From assembly GCF_910592395.1 (NCBI RefSeq), contig NC_088313.1, positions 1,058,501-1,118,500 of the forward strand: a stretch of DNA of 60,000 nucleotides, in the 5' to 3' direction. Below are positions 11,069 through 60,000 of this stretch, piece after piece. The DNA comes from Lineus longissimus (taxonomy: Eukaryota > Nemertea > Pilidiophora > Heteronemertea > Lineidae). Under the pieces are notes generated by a model. The model saw only the letters and a list, made by a program, of their open reading frames with translations, was not told the DNA's origin and did no database searches. The first letter of the stretch is position 1, and each line of letters begins with the position of its first letter. The position numbers were made by a program, and so were the translations under genes.

Positions 11069-12376
11069 ATGGACAGTAGAATTCGAGATGAAGTGGGTCA
11101 TAGCTACTTCCGGTATGCTAACGAGTCGAGTGTGGACAACCTCACGGAGTATATTGACGGGTTACGATCGAACCACACTACCGTTGAGAGTACGCCATTT
11201 TTCAAATACATCATCGGGTTCATCCTCGCGTTTATGATCCTGACGACTTTAGCCGGGAACTGCTTGGTGGTTCTGGCAGTTGTGAACTACCGACGGTTAC
11301 GGACGGTGACAAATTGTTTGATAGTTTCCTTGGCAACGGCCGACATTGCTGTGGCTGTATTCGTCATGCCGTATTCCCTGATCTACGAGATGGTGGGCGA
11401 ATGGAAATTCGGGTGGATATTTTGCTATTTTTGGATATCGTGTGACGTCATGTGTTGTACGGCGTCAATCTTGCATCTGGGGGTAATTTCTTTAGACCGG
11501 TATTGGGCAATCACAGAACCTTTGCAATATAAACGCCGAATGTCGAGGTGCCGGACTACATGTTTGATAACAGGCGTGTGGCTATGCAGTTGTACTATAT
11601 CTTTCATTCCAATTTACCTCGGATGGTTCGCAGACGACGTCAGCATCCTTTACAAAAACCAGCCTAGTTGCGGTTTGGCAGTTAATAAAGTTTACGCGGT
11701 TATTTCCTCCGTTACGTCATTCTATGTGCCATTGATAGTGATGGTGTTTGCATATTTACGAATATTCCGAATTGCTCGGTACCAGGCCAAGGAGATTCAT
11801 CGTATGGAGCGCTCTTTCAGGAATCATTGCGATGTTGGTAATAATGTCGGAGGCAAGAAGAAAAAACCATCTCACAAAGATAGTAAAGCGATCAAGACGC
11901 TGGGAACCATTATGGGTATTTTCATCATTTCGTGGCTTCCGTTCTTCCTCATGTACGTCATTTTGCCATTCTGCCAATCATGCTACCTCCCAAAGGAGGT
12001 GGAGTCCGCAATCACGTGGCTAGGCTACGCTAACAGCTTCATCAATCCCTGTGTTTACGCTTTCCTGAACAAGGACTTCAACGTGGCGTTTCGACGTCTA
12101 CTCTCCTGTCCGAATCGGAGCTATGGAGATAAGAAAAAGATAATCATCCGGTACGACCGCCACGGGTGTCTGGATGGTAACTCCCGTTCCAACTCATCCA
12201 TGAAAACCCCTAAGAGACTCTCGCCCGAAACGCCAGGGAGGTCGCCGGCTAGGTCACCTGTTATTCCAGAACAGCGCCGCAACTCCGTAGAAACAGCCGA
12301 GGTACTTTTAACGTCCGACCTTGGAATAAGTAAGACACATTATATCAATCCTAATTGGACACAGTCTGGCAGATAA
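11069..12376 (+). CDS. Biogenic-amine GPCR, beta-adrenergic/octopamine-beta-like
   Basis: An intronless class A GPCR of 435 residues that should sense an amine (octopamine, tyramine, a catecholamine or serotonin) at the plasma membrane. The start is ATG 11069 in an ACCATGG context; the open frame extends to a GTG at 11045, but a TAA lies just upstream of it. The N-terminus has three N-glycosylation sequons (N18, N24, N35). Seven membrane segments follow. Visible key residues are N64 (TM1), D92 (TM2), C119 paired with C201, amine-binding D126 in TM3, DRY at 143-145, S213/S214/S217 in TM5 (the beta-adrenoceptor catechol pattern), W289-L-P-F-F in TM6 and NPCVY at 326-330. The third intracellular loop is short and basic, and a Ser/Pro-rich tail of about 90 residues follows. 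The short loop and TM5 serines favour octopamine-beta or beta-adrenergic-like receptors; a 5-HT4-like receptor is the main alternative. Confidence 0.93.
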   Translation: MDSRIRDEVGHSYFRYANESSVDNLTEYIDGLRSNHTTVESTPFFKYIIGFILAFMILTTLAGNCLVVLAVVNYRRLRTVTNCLIVSLATADIAVAVFVMPYSLIYEMVGEWKFGWIFCYFWISCDVMCCTASILHLGVISLDRYWAITEPLQYKRRMSRCRTTCLITGVWLCSCTISFIPIYLGWFADDVSILYKNQPSCGLAVNKVYAVISSVTSFYVPLIVMVFAYLRIFRIARYQAKEIHRMERSFRNHCDVGNNVGGKKKKPSHKDSKAIKTLGTIMGIFIISWLPFFLMYVILPFCQSCYLPKEVESAITWLGYANSFINPCVYAFLNKDFNVAFRRLLSCPNRSYGDKKKIIIRYDRHGCLDGNSRSNSSMKTPKRLSPETPGRSPARSPVIPEQRRNSVETAEVLLTSDLGISKTHYINPNWTQSGR

Positions 12377-12700
12377 GAAGAGGCTTAGAAACCAGAACCA
12401 TGCCTTTATTAGAGAGGTTACGCAGCACGTGGAACATGTCACTTTTAGCTTGTCACGGGTGACGTGCGAAGTCGGGACAAGTAAGGCGTTCACTTCATAC
12501 CTTTTCACCTTCTTGTCATGACATGTCAAGTCTGTCAAGTCGGTGACAAGTGACATTCGACTCGGGACAACTGACATATGACATCATGAAGTTTATGTAA
12601 ACCCAGGCAATGCTATTACAGCGTTCAGTAGACTGCCGAATTCCATTTTTGAAATAGTAGTTATAGTTGTACAATAAAAGTCTGTTTTTAGTGATGACAC
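12377..12700 (+). promoter_or_regulatory. 3' region of amine receptor with AATAAA
   Basis: The first AATAAA after the stop is at 12673-12678 and is a plausible poly(A) signal giving a 3' UTR of about 300 nt. The interval also holds dense GTCACTTGTC/GACAAGTGAC palindromic motifs (12430-12600), related in composition to the M-GTCAC elements and to 20125-20295. Confidence 0.35.
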
Positions 12701-14640
12701 GGTCGTCTTGATTGTCATTTACTATATCGGGGATTGCGCAATATTGGTCGCTGATATAGCCGCACATTGAGATATGGATAACTTGATTTCGTGGTTTATT
12801 CCATTCACTCGCATATGCATAAAAGCACGTTCTCGTGTTGACGATTACTCGAAACGGGAAGTTGACTAGAACGGACGGTAACATAACGCGAACTTGACGG
12901 GAACGTGTTCATTCTCCAAGCGTCGTCAATGGTGATCATCGTTGTCAAGCCTCACTCGACATACTGGCTTTTCAATCCATGTTACAAGCAGTGCACTGTA
13001 CACATTGGATCTGTGGCAGAGGGAGTATGTGAGAATTTCAGCGGGTGCGTGTAAAATTCGACTGACGGACCGAAGACCAAGAGATTGGAACGTGTTGTTG
13101 GGGGAGCTTGGCGGGATCATAAGGCGAACTTGACGGGAACGCGTTGGGAGCTAGGCGGGAACATGACGGGAGGATCACCGACGACGGTGGAACGACTGGT
13201 TAAGAGTTTTCATCATCGCCGTGTTGTCTCCATTATATCAACAGAATCAAACAGCATGGGAACGACATACTCCGGCCCATGTTGATGTTCTTACTGGAGA
13301 CACCTTGAGCTATATTCAATTCCCATTACGCTGTCAGAATAAGCTGATGTAATACAATCAAAGGCGGATTAGAATAGTAGCGACGAATCAGAAAGCATTT
13401 TCATCATCTGAGGCACCAGAGAGAGATCGAATTACAGTTCCGCCGTGTTGAGTGAATTAAACCTGTATAAATTTCATTTCGGGCTTTGAAGTTTGACCGT
13501 GCATGTTGTTAGGCTACCACCATTTTGGCGAGAACTTGGAATCCCACAGCAATCAAAACTCCTTCAAAATGAATTGAATGCCAATTTCACAAGGATGGGA
13601 GTCTGTTCTTTGTTTTCCAGAGAACCGCCTCCTGACATTGGCTTCGTGCAAATAGCCTCCCGCATAGCCGTCACACCCTATCACAGCCCCAGAGGCCATT
13701 TTATTAGCTAATACTTTGTCATACAGCCATCAAAGGGAAAATAACCACAATATCTCGGCCACAGGTGCTGTTATAATTACGCTCATAATTGCCTCCCTCC
13801 CGGCAGCCGTATTTGAATATTGCGGTAATGAATTCACCCCGCGTTTTGTTTTCCAAAAGGTTGCCTAGCACCCGAGGGGGTGGCGCTTATTTCCGAGCTT
13901 TCAAGTTTCATCACTTCCAAACGCTATACCGTAATTACTCAATTTCCAAACACGGCGACTAGCATCCGCTTGCTTTTGAGATAAACGCATTGTGAATGGC
14001 AGCACCCTCTTTCGGCGCATGTGAGTCCAATTGTTGCTTAAAGATGACGGGTCACTTGTACCTTCCCGAGTGCGACCGACGCCGGGCACTAATTAACCAA
14101 ACTTATTTTAGCTTTGAAATTAGTCAACGAAAAGGTCACTCTAACTTCTTTGGTCTATTATCATCGTTTATTGATTTTGATACTGAAACTTCTCAATGTC
14201 AATCCACCAATCCCCTTGATCCCGCCTTTGCTTTGTCCTCACTTACTTTTAGTGGTAATTGCACCAAATTAGTACCCTGGTACTTGCATAGTAGCCTACT
14301 ATTGTACCATAGTACATACTTTTAAACTCGAGGCGGTATATGTAAACTCGAGTTCTATAGGCCTTTTGCCTATCGGACTTCAGAGAATGCGGATACGTGG
14401 GCCTACATAAAGTTATCATAAAGATGAGTGTCTAAAAACAAAATACTTCTAACAGACCATTGATCAGCCCCATGATTTGCAAGCAAGTCATAGGCCTGAT
14501 CATTGACCTATTAAAAAGGATTTCGGCTATTCACAATCAAATGTGGTAGAATAGAGGCCAAAAGAACGACATATCAACAATGTCGCGTGCGAACCAATCG
14601 ATGGGATCACATGATAAACACGGAAGCATGCTGGTCATAA
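12701..14640. other. Intergenic, no gene recognised
   Basis: Short open frames only. GAACTTGACGGGAACG occurs twice (near 12889 and 13124). I see no RNA gene or transposon ends. The 13,490-13,860 stretch looks less repetitive than its surroundings and could be conserved non-coding DNA, but that cannot be judged from one genome. Confidence 0.35.
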
Positions 14641-14649
14641 GACCAGCTC

Positions 14650-14725
14650 TATATACACTGCGTAGGCCTATCATTCCTATCTTGGCACTGTGTGAGTCCG
14701 GTGTGTGAGCTCCCGATAAGAGAGG
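14650..14725 (+). promoter_or_regulatory. TATA-like core promoter and short 5' UTR
   Basis: TATATACA at 14650 lies 76 nt upstream of the ATG of the secreted-protein gene. An initiator-like TCATTCC sits at 14671. The TATA-to-initiator spacing is slightly short, so the exact transcription start is uncertain. Confidence 0.35.
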
Positions 14726-17700
14726 ATGATTCGGATACTTTTCGCCAGCCTCCTGGCTGTTGTCTCCCACGGAGACTTGGATGCAAGGCTAGGAGTCGCC
14801 TGGGACAAGACGACAGCCACACTCCAGACAGCCAAATTCGCCTTCTCCGTCAGTAACGGGAAGGTTCAGTGTTCAGACTGGACGGTTGGGAAAGACTGGT
14901 CCACCTGGACTGATGTGGCGAACCCGACGGGTGTGCTGCCGGTGTCTAATCCGTCACTGGTCCATGACCACAAGAACGCCACCCTTGTCTTCATCCAGGG
15001 GAATGACGGACAGGTCTACTTCAAGGAGCAAATCAAATCATCGTGCAGCGGCTTCTCCGCTTGGAACAGAGTCAGCCCGAAGACACAACTTCCTTTCAAC
15101 AAGACAGCGCTGGCGCACATCATCGGGAAAGACAGCGTCACAGCCCTGCGGTCACATCAGGACAACACGCAGATTTACGTCTTCGCCAGGTCCTACGCGT
15201 CCCCGTCACAATTCTTCTACACGGTCTTCGATGGCGTGAACTTCACCCCTTGGTACAACCTCGGAGGGAGTCTGCTCTCTGACTTCAGTGTGGTGGGCAA
15301 CCCCTACTCGCTCTGGTTCGAGGCGTTCTCGGTGCAGACGGACGGATACGTGCATCACATCTGGCAGCACAAGGGCACAATCTGGTCTTCATGGTCGTCA
15401 TCATTTGGTGAGTTTCTGTTACACCTTATATATCTCCGTCACACCCTGTAGATGCCAGCTAAGATGATAGATCTTTCAAGTTCTCCAAAGGTAACATAAG
15501 AGTCACCAACCGTTAAAGGATTTTGACCAGTCCATTGAAAACTCGTCCATGCAGATTTCGATGTTTCCGCTATTTCACCATGGCAACATCGGTGACAACT
15601 TTGGGTTATTGATACAATCTTTACATTCACTCTGTGCCATTAGAGAGGTTCCGATTTTCATCCAAGAACAAGGTGGCATTTTGACGGAAGACTCTTGTCT
15701 GTTGTCATTCAAAAGACCACCTAGTTCTCGTTTTCTTATCAAAATCTCAACCTCTCTACTATTTTAGGTTCAGGGCAACCCGCAGTGGTACCGACCACCC
15801 GCCCAGTGTCGCACGCTATGAGTGGAAGCTTCTTCAATGGGCGGCTGGAAGTGTTCGCACTGGGGAAGGATGGCTTGCTGCATCATATCTGGCAGACGAC
15901 GTGTGATGCTGTCCCGAATCTCTGGGGCTACTGTACCTGGTGGATCTGGTCCAAGATTGACAAACAGGTGCGTACAAACCCAAAAATCAATCCATCACTA
16001 TCACCTTATTTTGCCCCTTATCTCGTGGTTAAAGAATTCACATTACGTTTTTCCCATTACCTCGCAGTTAAAGGAATTCACCTCTCGTTTTTTCTTCATT
16101 TCGCAGTCAAAAGAATTCAAGCCTAGCCCAATACACGGCAAAGCCCGCTCGCACCTAGGCCCAAATTCTCATTGTCCTACTGTCTTATCAAAGAGTATTT
16201 AGTGCAATTCTTGATAACATCGACCCCCACGAACAGCTTTCTCGGGGGTTGATAGGCCTCCACCGACAAGGGAAAATAAACATTAGCAACAGAATGTTGG
16301 TTTGATTTGTTGCAGGTGCCAGCGCCCCTGTCCTCAATCAATGGCTTCAGCATCGGTACCAACGTCCACCTTGGAAACGAAGCATTTGTTTTTGCAAAGG
16401 ATTACAGGTAGGCCTGTTGCAAAATCAATGTGTATCCCCCACAGCGTGGGTTCGAAACCTTTATGTCTTCTTTCTCCATTCTTACTAAAAGGAGCGTACA
16501 TCCGCGATCAAATGGGCATGTCCATGTGATTGCCAGGCAACGCTAAACAACCTTTTGCGCGCCTAACAACAACCGAAGATAATGATGTAGAATTAACAAG
16601 TATCGTGGTTAAGGCAGGTTCGCTCGTTCACACTGTTGACATGTGGCCCACTGGAAACTAGTATAAACATGGCCTCAGTAAACACCAGTGTGATAAAACT
16701 TGGAATGTATCATGATGGCGTTGTTTTAGATTACACTGTATCTTGAAATCTACGTTCACATAATCTCAAAATGAAAAAGCTATTTTTTCTCCCAGCGTGC
16801 ACCACATATACCAGTTAGACCGCGGAGACAACTGGAGCGACTGGGCATCCATCGGCCGACCGCCTTCCTCAGTCGGATCATTGCCAAAAGTAACTGAATA
16901 CGTAGCAGGATGGTGGGCTGTCAACTTCGCAACATCTTCGAAGGTAAGGTCTTCTTCTTTTTCTTCTCCTTCTTCTTCTTCTTGCTAGATTAGCTATTTT
17001 GGGAGAGATTTAAAATCAGGTTAAGGTCTGACGCAGATTTCGTTTCGTTCATATCGGTACTTTTGTCGGCCCCTTATGATAGGCACATTCTTACCTCAGC
17101 CATTTCACCACAATCATTCCAAAATTAAAACGATTGCTCCTTTAGAGTAGTGATTATATAGGGTTCACGTTTTCGAATGTAACGTCACTGTTCACGTTTC
17201 TTGCGTGACATTAAGAACGAATAGATCTTTTCAAAAGAGCGGGCTACATACGATTCACGATGTCTTTCATCCTCACGCGTCGTGTTCTCAAGCCTCAGTC
17301 AGTTATTTTGTGACAAGTGACACATAAATCTCCTATGTAGCTTCAGCCGTGTCAACCTCGACTTCCATTCGAAGCTTGGTGACCATTCAAAAAAGATCAA
17401 GGAGAAGTTTGGGCGGGATCTTTGGGAAAACGTTGGTTTTGAGAGAGAAAAAAAGGGACAAGTTTGGCCCTTTTGACTGATTCAGTGATTCAACTATCAC
17501 CTCCCTTCCAGGTTATAACAATGACACAAAACCGGACCATCCGTCCCTCCGTGGCGAGCTTTCCCTACAAGACCAACACGACCGTGCAGTGGGACGCACC
17601 CGTGGACGAGGCAACTCATAAAGATTGGATCGGAGTATACCCCGCCGGAGTGGACAACGAAAGATATATCGACTTCAGGTATGGTATTGAAAAATGAGGA

Positions 17701-19822
17701 GAATATGTTTTTATTATGTTGTTGAAAGCCGGGCTTGCCAAACAGGTAAAAAATCTACCCCGTTTGGCGAGCTGGAGACTTTACTTTAATATTAATGAGT
17801 TCGGCTCTCCATTCAGGACAAGAAAAAGTCGCTGTTTGGTAAGCCGGGCTTGCCAAATAGTCACTTCCTTTATATTTTTCATTCCCGCAGCCTATACTTT
17901 TCAGTTTTAATTTATTTCATGTTCTATTTAAGTTTTGCACTTTTACCAATTTTTCTGGCAATCTCTTTCTCCAGATATGTGCAAGGAGGGCAGAACCCGC
18001 TGAAGGACCCCGTCCCTAAGGGGAATGTGACATTCAATCTCTTCCTTCCCAAGGGATATTATGATGTTCGATATCTAGTCAATAAGCAGTTTGTTGATGT
18101 CATGAGTACAGGTACTTTTTTTTTTTACATTATCGTCAAGACCCTGTAGGAGCACTGGCATATTGCAGTGTCTTCACAAAACTCAGCCTCTGCCTGTCAT
18201 TTTAAAATCATTTCCCCTCCCTGGTTAATAAATTTCCTGAGAGCTTCTCAAAATAGCATTCCGCGAAGATGACGTCACTGCAGCTGCTGCCCTCTATTTC
18301 CCCATCGCTGAATTACAGGCAATGTCGGACAAACATGCGGTTTCGTAATGGATTCAGGCTTTCTTACCAGGGCAGTTGGATTCAATCTGGCACATGTCCG
18401 AGTGTTGGAAATACGACATAATTGTTCTGAATATTTCTCTCTCTGACTCTATGGTATCATTCATGCTAAAAACAATGCAGGGTCAAAGATAATTGACTTT
18501 GAAATAAGCTCAAATGCGTAGAAATAAGTGTCGATGTCCGACTGGCACGTGACTAAAACGTCATGAATATCTTATTCAAATGACCTTGTGAGCTATAAAA
18601 AGTAACGTCGCGGAATGCTATTACATTGCAAAGTAAAAATAACCAGCCTGGAGAAGAGATAACATTGTGTGAAATCTCATTAACTGAACATCACAGCATT
18701 ATGGTTGTGACTTTGTCTTCAAATGTGATTTGCTCTGTGTATTTAACACAACTATACTAGGAGTCATGTTGGGGTATTCTTTATCTTGACAGAAATCAAC
18801 ATATATAGAGAAAGATAGCCAGGGCTTGGGCACAAAGCTTTAGTGGCCTTGGTAACAAAACAGAAGATAGTCCAAGAGTATTCAATGGCAACAATGGTGT
18901 ACACTTTAAAAAGCATAATTCACAACAAAAGGAAAAGTGGCAAAATTATAGCCCTCATATTTCCCTAACAGTGTAGAAAACAGCAGGCAGTGCACCTTTA
19001 TGCACACAGAAACTTATAATTGTAATCGTCCATTTTGTCAACTCTCCAGGTATTTCAAGCACATCGTCTTCCAAAGATCCCGAGTGGATTCAGGTGTTCC
19101 AGGGCCTGGTGACGGGGATGGGAAAGGAAGGCCTCAACATCACCGGCTGCGTCAAGGATGGAGAAGCTACAGTGGAGACAATTGAGAAAGCTGTGGATGC
19201 ATTTGAGAATAGAGACGTACGTATAACTGCTGGGGACTGGTGGCTCCGAATTCCAGCTCACGGTAAAGAGGTCCCATGGTTCGAACCTCACATTACAGTC
19301 AATGAGCGACTTGAGGCAGGCCTTCTTTGTCAAACTTGCCTTACTCCACCAAGGTGTATAAATGATTCGCATTTGATTTTGGTCAATACTAACAAGATAA
19401 CTCCATTTCAGATCTACAAAGGTCTCCAGCTGATAGGGCAAGCGTTAAAGGACTTGTACGATGCGTACATGGCCTGCGGTGAAACGGACATTGCCAACAA
19501 ACTGATTGCATTCGTCAACGACCTCATTTCCTGCACCGAAGGCTCATGTATGAAGTTCGTCATCGACTTGGCGAAGGAGATCCTGGTCTTATACGAGGAC
19601 ATTTATGAAATCTTTGGCGACATCAAGGCCGCTGTGAACTCGATCAAGATTTTAAAGGCTTACGAGCAAGGCTGCGTTTGTATTGGCCGGGTTGTGGCAG
19701 CGTGCATCTCTCTTCCCAGGGTGCAATATTTGGAGACTGAGGCACCGCCAGTTAAGGTGCATGATGGGAAGTTAAGTTGGTGGAATGCATTTGGAAGTGT
19801 AACGGAGCATGAGCGCTTGTAA
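14726..19822 (+). CDS. Secreted PLL-lectin-like propeller protein, 8 exons
   Basis: Exons at 14726-15407, 15768-15967, 16316-16407, 16796-16943, 17512-17678, 17975-18111, 19050-19216 and 19412-19822 all have GT/AG borders and join in phase to give 667 residues. Residues 1-16 form a signal peptide. Residues about 22-374 carry six repeated W-S-x-W blade motifs with lectin-like blades (for example LEVFALGKDGLLHHIWQ), as in Photorhabdus PLL-type beta-propeller lectins, so sugar binding is likely but inferred. Residues about 378-476 form a beta-sandwich module with the DWIGVYPAG signature seen in SKICH and similar Ig-like folds. Residues 477-667 form a helical domain with about eight cysteines that I do not recognise. 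Several N-glycosylation sequons agree with secretion. The combined architecture is unnamed to my knowledge; recognition or defence roles are only guesses. Confidence 0.88.
16041..16280 (+). repeat. Dispersed repeat family R1, copy 3 (in intron 2)
   Basis: Same ordered landmarks as the copies at 2591 and 4178. At the left end the GCAGTTAAAGGAATTCA motif is reiterated in three related forms. It lies wholly in intron 2 of the secreted-protein gene and ends with GACAAGGGAAAATAAA. Confidence 0.8.
16949..16985. repeat. (TTC)n microsatellite
   Basis: An imperfect TTC/CTT tract just inside intron 4 of the secreted-protein gene, starting a few bases after the splice donor. Confidence 0.85.
17157..17332. 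mobile_element. MITE family M-GTCAC, partial copy in intron 4
   Basis: It starts with the terminal repeat TATAGGGTTCACGTT and reads as the reverse complement of the 4748-4943 element, including GAGCGGGCTACATACGATTC. The far terminal repeat is missing, so the copy is truncated. Confidence 0.65.
18252..18622. mobile_element. 371-bp MITE in intron 6
   Basis: The ends are 15-bp inverted repeats, AATAGCATTCCGCGA on the left and TCGCGGAATGCTATT on the right. There is no coding capacity. It lies between exons 6 and 7 of the secreted-protein gene and is the only copy seen in this window. Confidence 0.7.
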
Positions 19823-20567
19823 AGCGATTTGTTCAAGGACTAAAACAGCTGAACATGATCATGATTATTTATATGATTCGGTGATAATATGACCTGAAAT
19901 TGATCTCGTTCTTTTCATTCAAAGGCAGATTCACAAAGAGACAAATTTTTTTGGCCGAGACCAACACTCTCCTGAAATAGGAGGAAGCAACTCGGGAATA
20001 TCAGTACTTGTAAAGTGATTTTATTAAGGAGTTAAACTGCTGAATCTGCTCATGATCATCCATATGATTCTGTGATATGAAATCAAATGAAGCTCATCAT
20101 GGTCCATCCTTTCGAAGAAGTGGGCGACAAAGGTGTAACACACGATGTTACTTATGACACATTGTGCCCACTGTCTTGTCATTTGTCAAGTCTGAGCACC
20201 GCACAAACATGTTTATGACAAGTGACAGCGGCATAACACACTCTATGTAAACCATGCTTTGACACATCATGAATTATATGTAAACACGGTGTTATTAGAC
20301 AACTTGAATGATTAACTCAACACACTTCTGTAAACATTTTACATTTTATTTTCCTTCGCATTTGAAGTTCTGGAACGTAGCGTATATGTAAAGGTCATGA
20401 AAATAAACCAAACTTTATTGAAAGTGAACAGCTATCAAATAAATTATCAACAGTATCAGTAACAAACAAAATCTATCTACATGCTTTACAGAATATCATC
20501 AGATATAACAGTGGTAGACAGGCAATGGCTGCCGTCATAGAATTGATGACCGAGATTGATCATCATA

Positions 20568-20721
20568 GATTCTACCATGGGTCTTCAATGATTCTACCAT
20601 GGGTCTTCAATGATTCTACCATGGGTCTTCAATGATTCTACCATGGGTCTTCAATGATTCTACCATGGGTCTTCAATGATTCTACCATGGGTCTTCAATG
20701 ATTCTACCATGGGTCTTCAAT
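20568..20721. repeat. 22-bp minisatellite, 7 copies
   Basis: Seven head-to-tail, nearly identical copies of a 22-bp unit containing ATTCTACCATGGGTCTTCAA, followed by a partial unit. The very low divergence suggests recent expansion. It lies between the two convergent genes. Confidence 0.95.
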
Positions 20722-20778
20722 GATTCTACAATAGAAAGTTTGGCCTACTTACAATCCAACTAACATTGGATTGGATAT

Positions 20779-20880
20779 TGGGTGGTATGAATGAAGACAA
20801 GTAAACGCTTACTAAAAAACTCCTGTGCAATACACTAAGCTTTTCCGTACAAAACTGAAGTATAAGCATCAGGTGCTTAC
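20779..20880. mobile_element. Foldback MITE M120, decayed copy
   Basis: It resembles the left half of the 120-bp palindromic elements at 29881 and 40576 (TGGGTGGTATGAATGAAGAC, CCGTACAAAACTGAAGTA). The right terminal repeat is lost. Confidence 0.45.
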
Positions 20881-21720
20881 CAAATTGCAGCGCCAGTAGG
20901 CAAACGCGCTATTTGATTGGTAACACTAATGACAAATAACAGTTGGGCAGCAGGGAGAGGGGGTGGTTGCACATGAAAACCTTCCCCTGTCGGACTATAA
21001 ATGTACTCATAGGTCACAACAACCTATCTGTTACAACCAAACAAGGAGTAAATGAACATTTACAGCAGCACATTAGAATTAGCCTTAGGAATGTTGGACG
21101 AAATCATTATCACAGTCAAACAAAACGATGCATATGAAAATATCAAAAATGAATTGAAAATATTGGCAATGAAACTGATGTGGTGGTGCATATTGAAATG
21201 ACAAATGATGTGACATCCAGATATATAATGGCAGCCCTTTTAACAGAGGCAATTTATAAGTGTACAGAGGTGACATACTGACGACCAAAATGGCAATCCT
21301 AATGACGTCACTGACGCCCTCTATAAGCTTCTACATCTTGAGTGTCATGTTGGTCGCTAGCTTAACTCTTCGCTACCGCACCTGGTAAATACCGGGCCCA
21401 GACACAGCATTCTACTGCCTCGTAGTCATCCATACTCCTTAATTTTCCCCAATTTCTATCGTTCAAGCGCAGTCCCTGGAAGTTTTTGGTTGGTTACACA
21501 TGAAAAAACAAGATGGCAGCACTGCACTCATTTCAATGCAGACCTTGTCCATAAGATTGGGTTATCCTAGCTATTTCATAATGAAACTTTTCCGAGGCCA
21601 AATTTGGATCCAGGCTGCCTGGTCTATGCGGGTGCGGGCAAGAGGTACGGTACAGCCAAAACCCTGCAGCAGCGAAGAGGGAGCTACAGTGGCAAGACCA
21701 TTATTGATACTGCCACAAGT

Positions 21721-59951
<38,231 letters not shown>

Positions 59952-60000
59952 CTGAATGTGAAAATGAGCTCGCAATCTTGTCAAATAGATAGCAGTGACC

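Larger units (their letters stand above)
19823..21720. other. Convergent intergenic space, 3' UTRs likely
   Basis: This lies between the stop of the plus-strand secreted-protein gene and the stop of the minus-strand DNAAF9-like gene. Candidate poly(A) signals are AATAAA at 20402 and 20438 for the plus strand and TTTATT at 20414 for the minus strand, so the two 3' ends may nearly meet. It also holds a 22-bp tandem array and a decayed foldback element. Confidence 0.4.

Noticed and set aside
16431-16445. B-box-like GGGTTCGAAACC in intron 3
   Set aside because: There is no A box at tRNA spacing and no clover-leaf fold.
19272-19285. B-box-like GGTTCGAACC palindrome in intron 7
   Set aside because: No A box or tRNA fold around it.

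Overview
This window reads as nuclear DNA of an animal, most likely a marine invertebrate. The genes have short exons bounded by GT and AG, the introns hold many small inverted-repeat transposons and minisatellites, and two intronless class A GPCR genes are present. A large gene that appears to be the ciliary dynein-assembly factor DNAAF9 (C20orf194, Shulin) fits an animal with motile cilia. A beta-adrenergic/octopamine-like receptor and an unusual peptide-receptor-like GPCR fit a bilaterian, perhaps a lophotrochozoan or an invertebrate deuterostome. The phylum cannot be fixed from the sequence alone. Nothing prokaryotic (operons, CRISPR) was seen.

Layout. 1-11 kb: no gene recognised; an 11-copy 56-bp satellite, a tandem tRNA-like (SINE-type) pair, a tRNA-like pseudogene and several dispersed repeats. 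11.07-12.38 kb (+): an intronless biogenic-amine receptor, with a possible non-coding leader exon. 14.73-19.82 kb (+): an eight-exon gene for a 667-residue secreted protein with a PLL-lectin-like beta-propeller, an Ig-like module and an unrecognised helical, cysteine-containing C-terminal domain. 21.72-59.95 kb (-): the last 26 coding exons (about 924 residues) of the DNAAF9-like gene; its start lies beyond the right edge. It converges with the secreted-protein gene, stop codons 1.9 kb apart. One intron of about 27 kb (31,267-58,391) holds a 4-kb 66-bp satellite, other minisatellites, several transposons and a nested, oppositely oriented GPCR gene (54.52-55.59 kb).

The most unusual signal is in the DNAAF9-like gene. 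Three separate exons have their 3' end together with the 5' splice site tandemly duplicated: 87 bp x10, 53 bp x4 and 55 bp x3. In the 87-bp array every unit keeps a splice donor and an open frame, so donor choice could add 0 to 9 copies of a 29-residue repeat. In the other two arrays only the exon-proximal donor keeps the frame.

Other notable points are a foldback transposon with an apparent 11-bp target duplication, a nested MITE-in-MITE insertion, a 190-bp inverted repeat built from what looks like a Penelope-type nuclease tail, and a strong upstream ORF overlapping the amine-receptor start codon. All gene models were built by eye from splice signals and reading phase; no database search was run.
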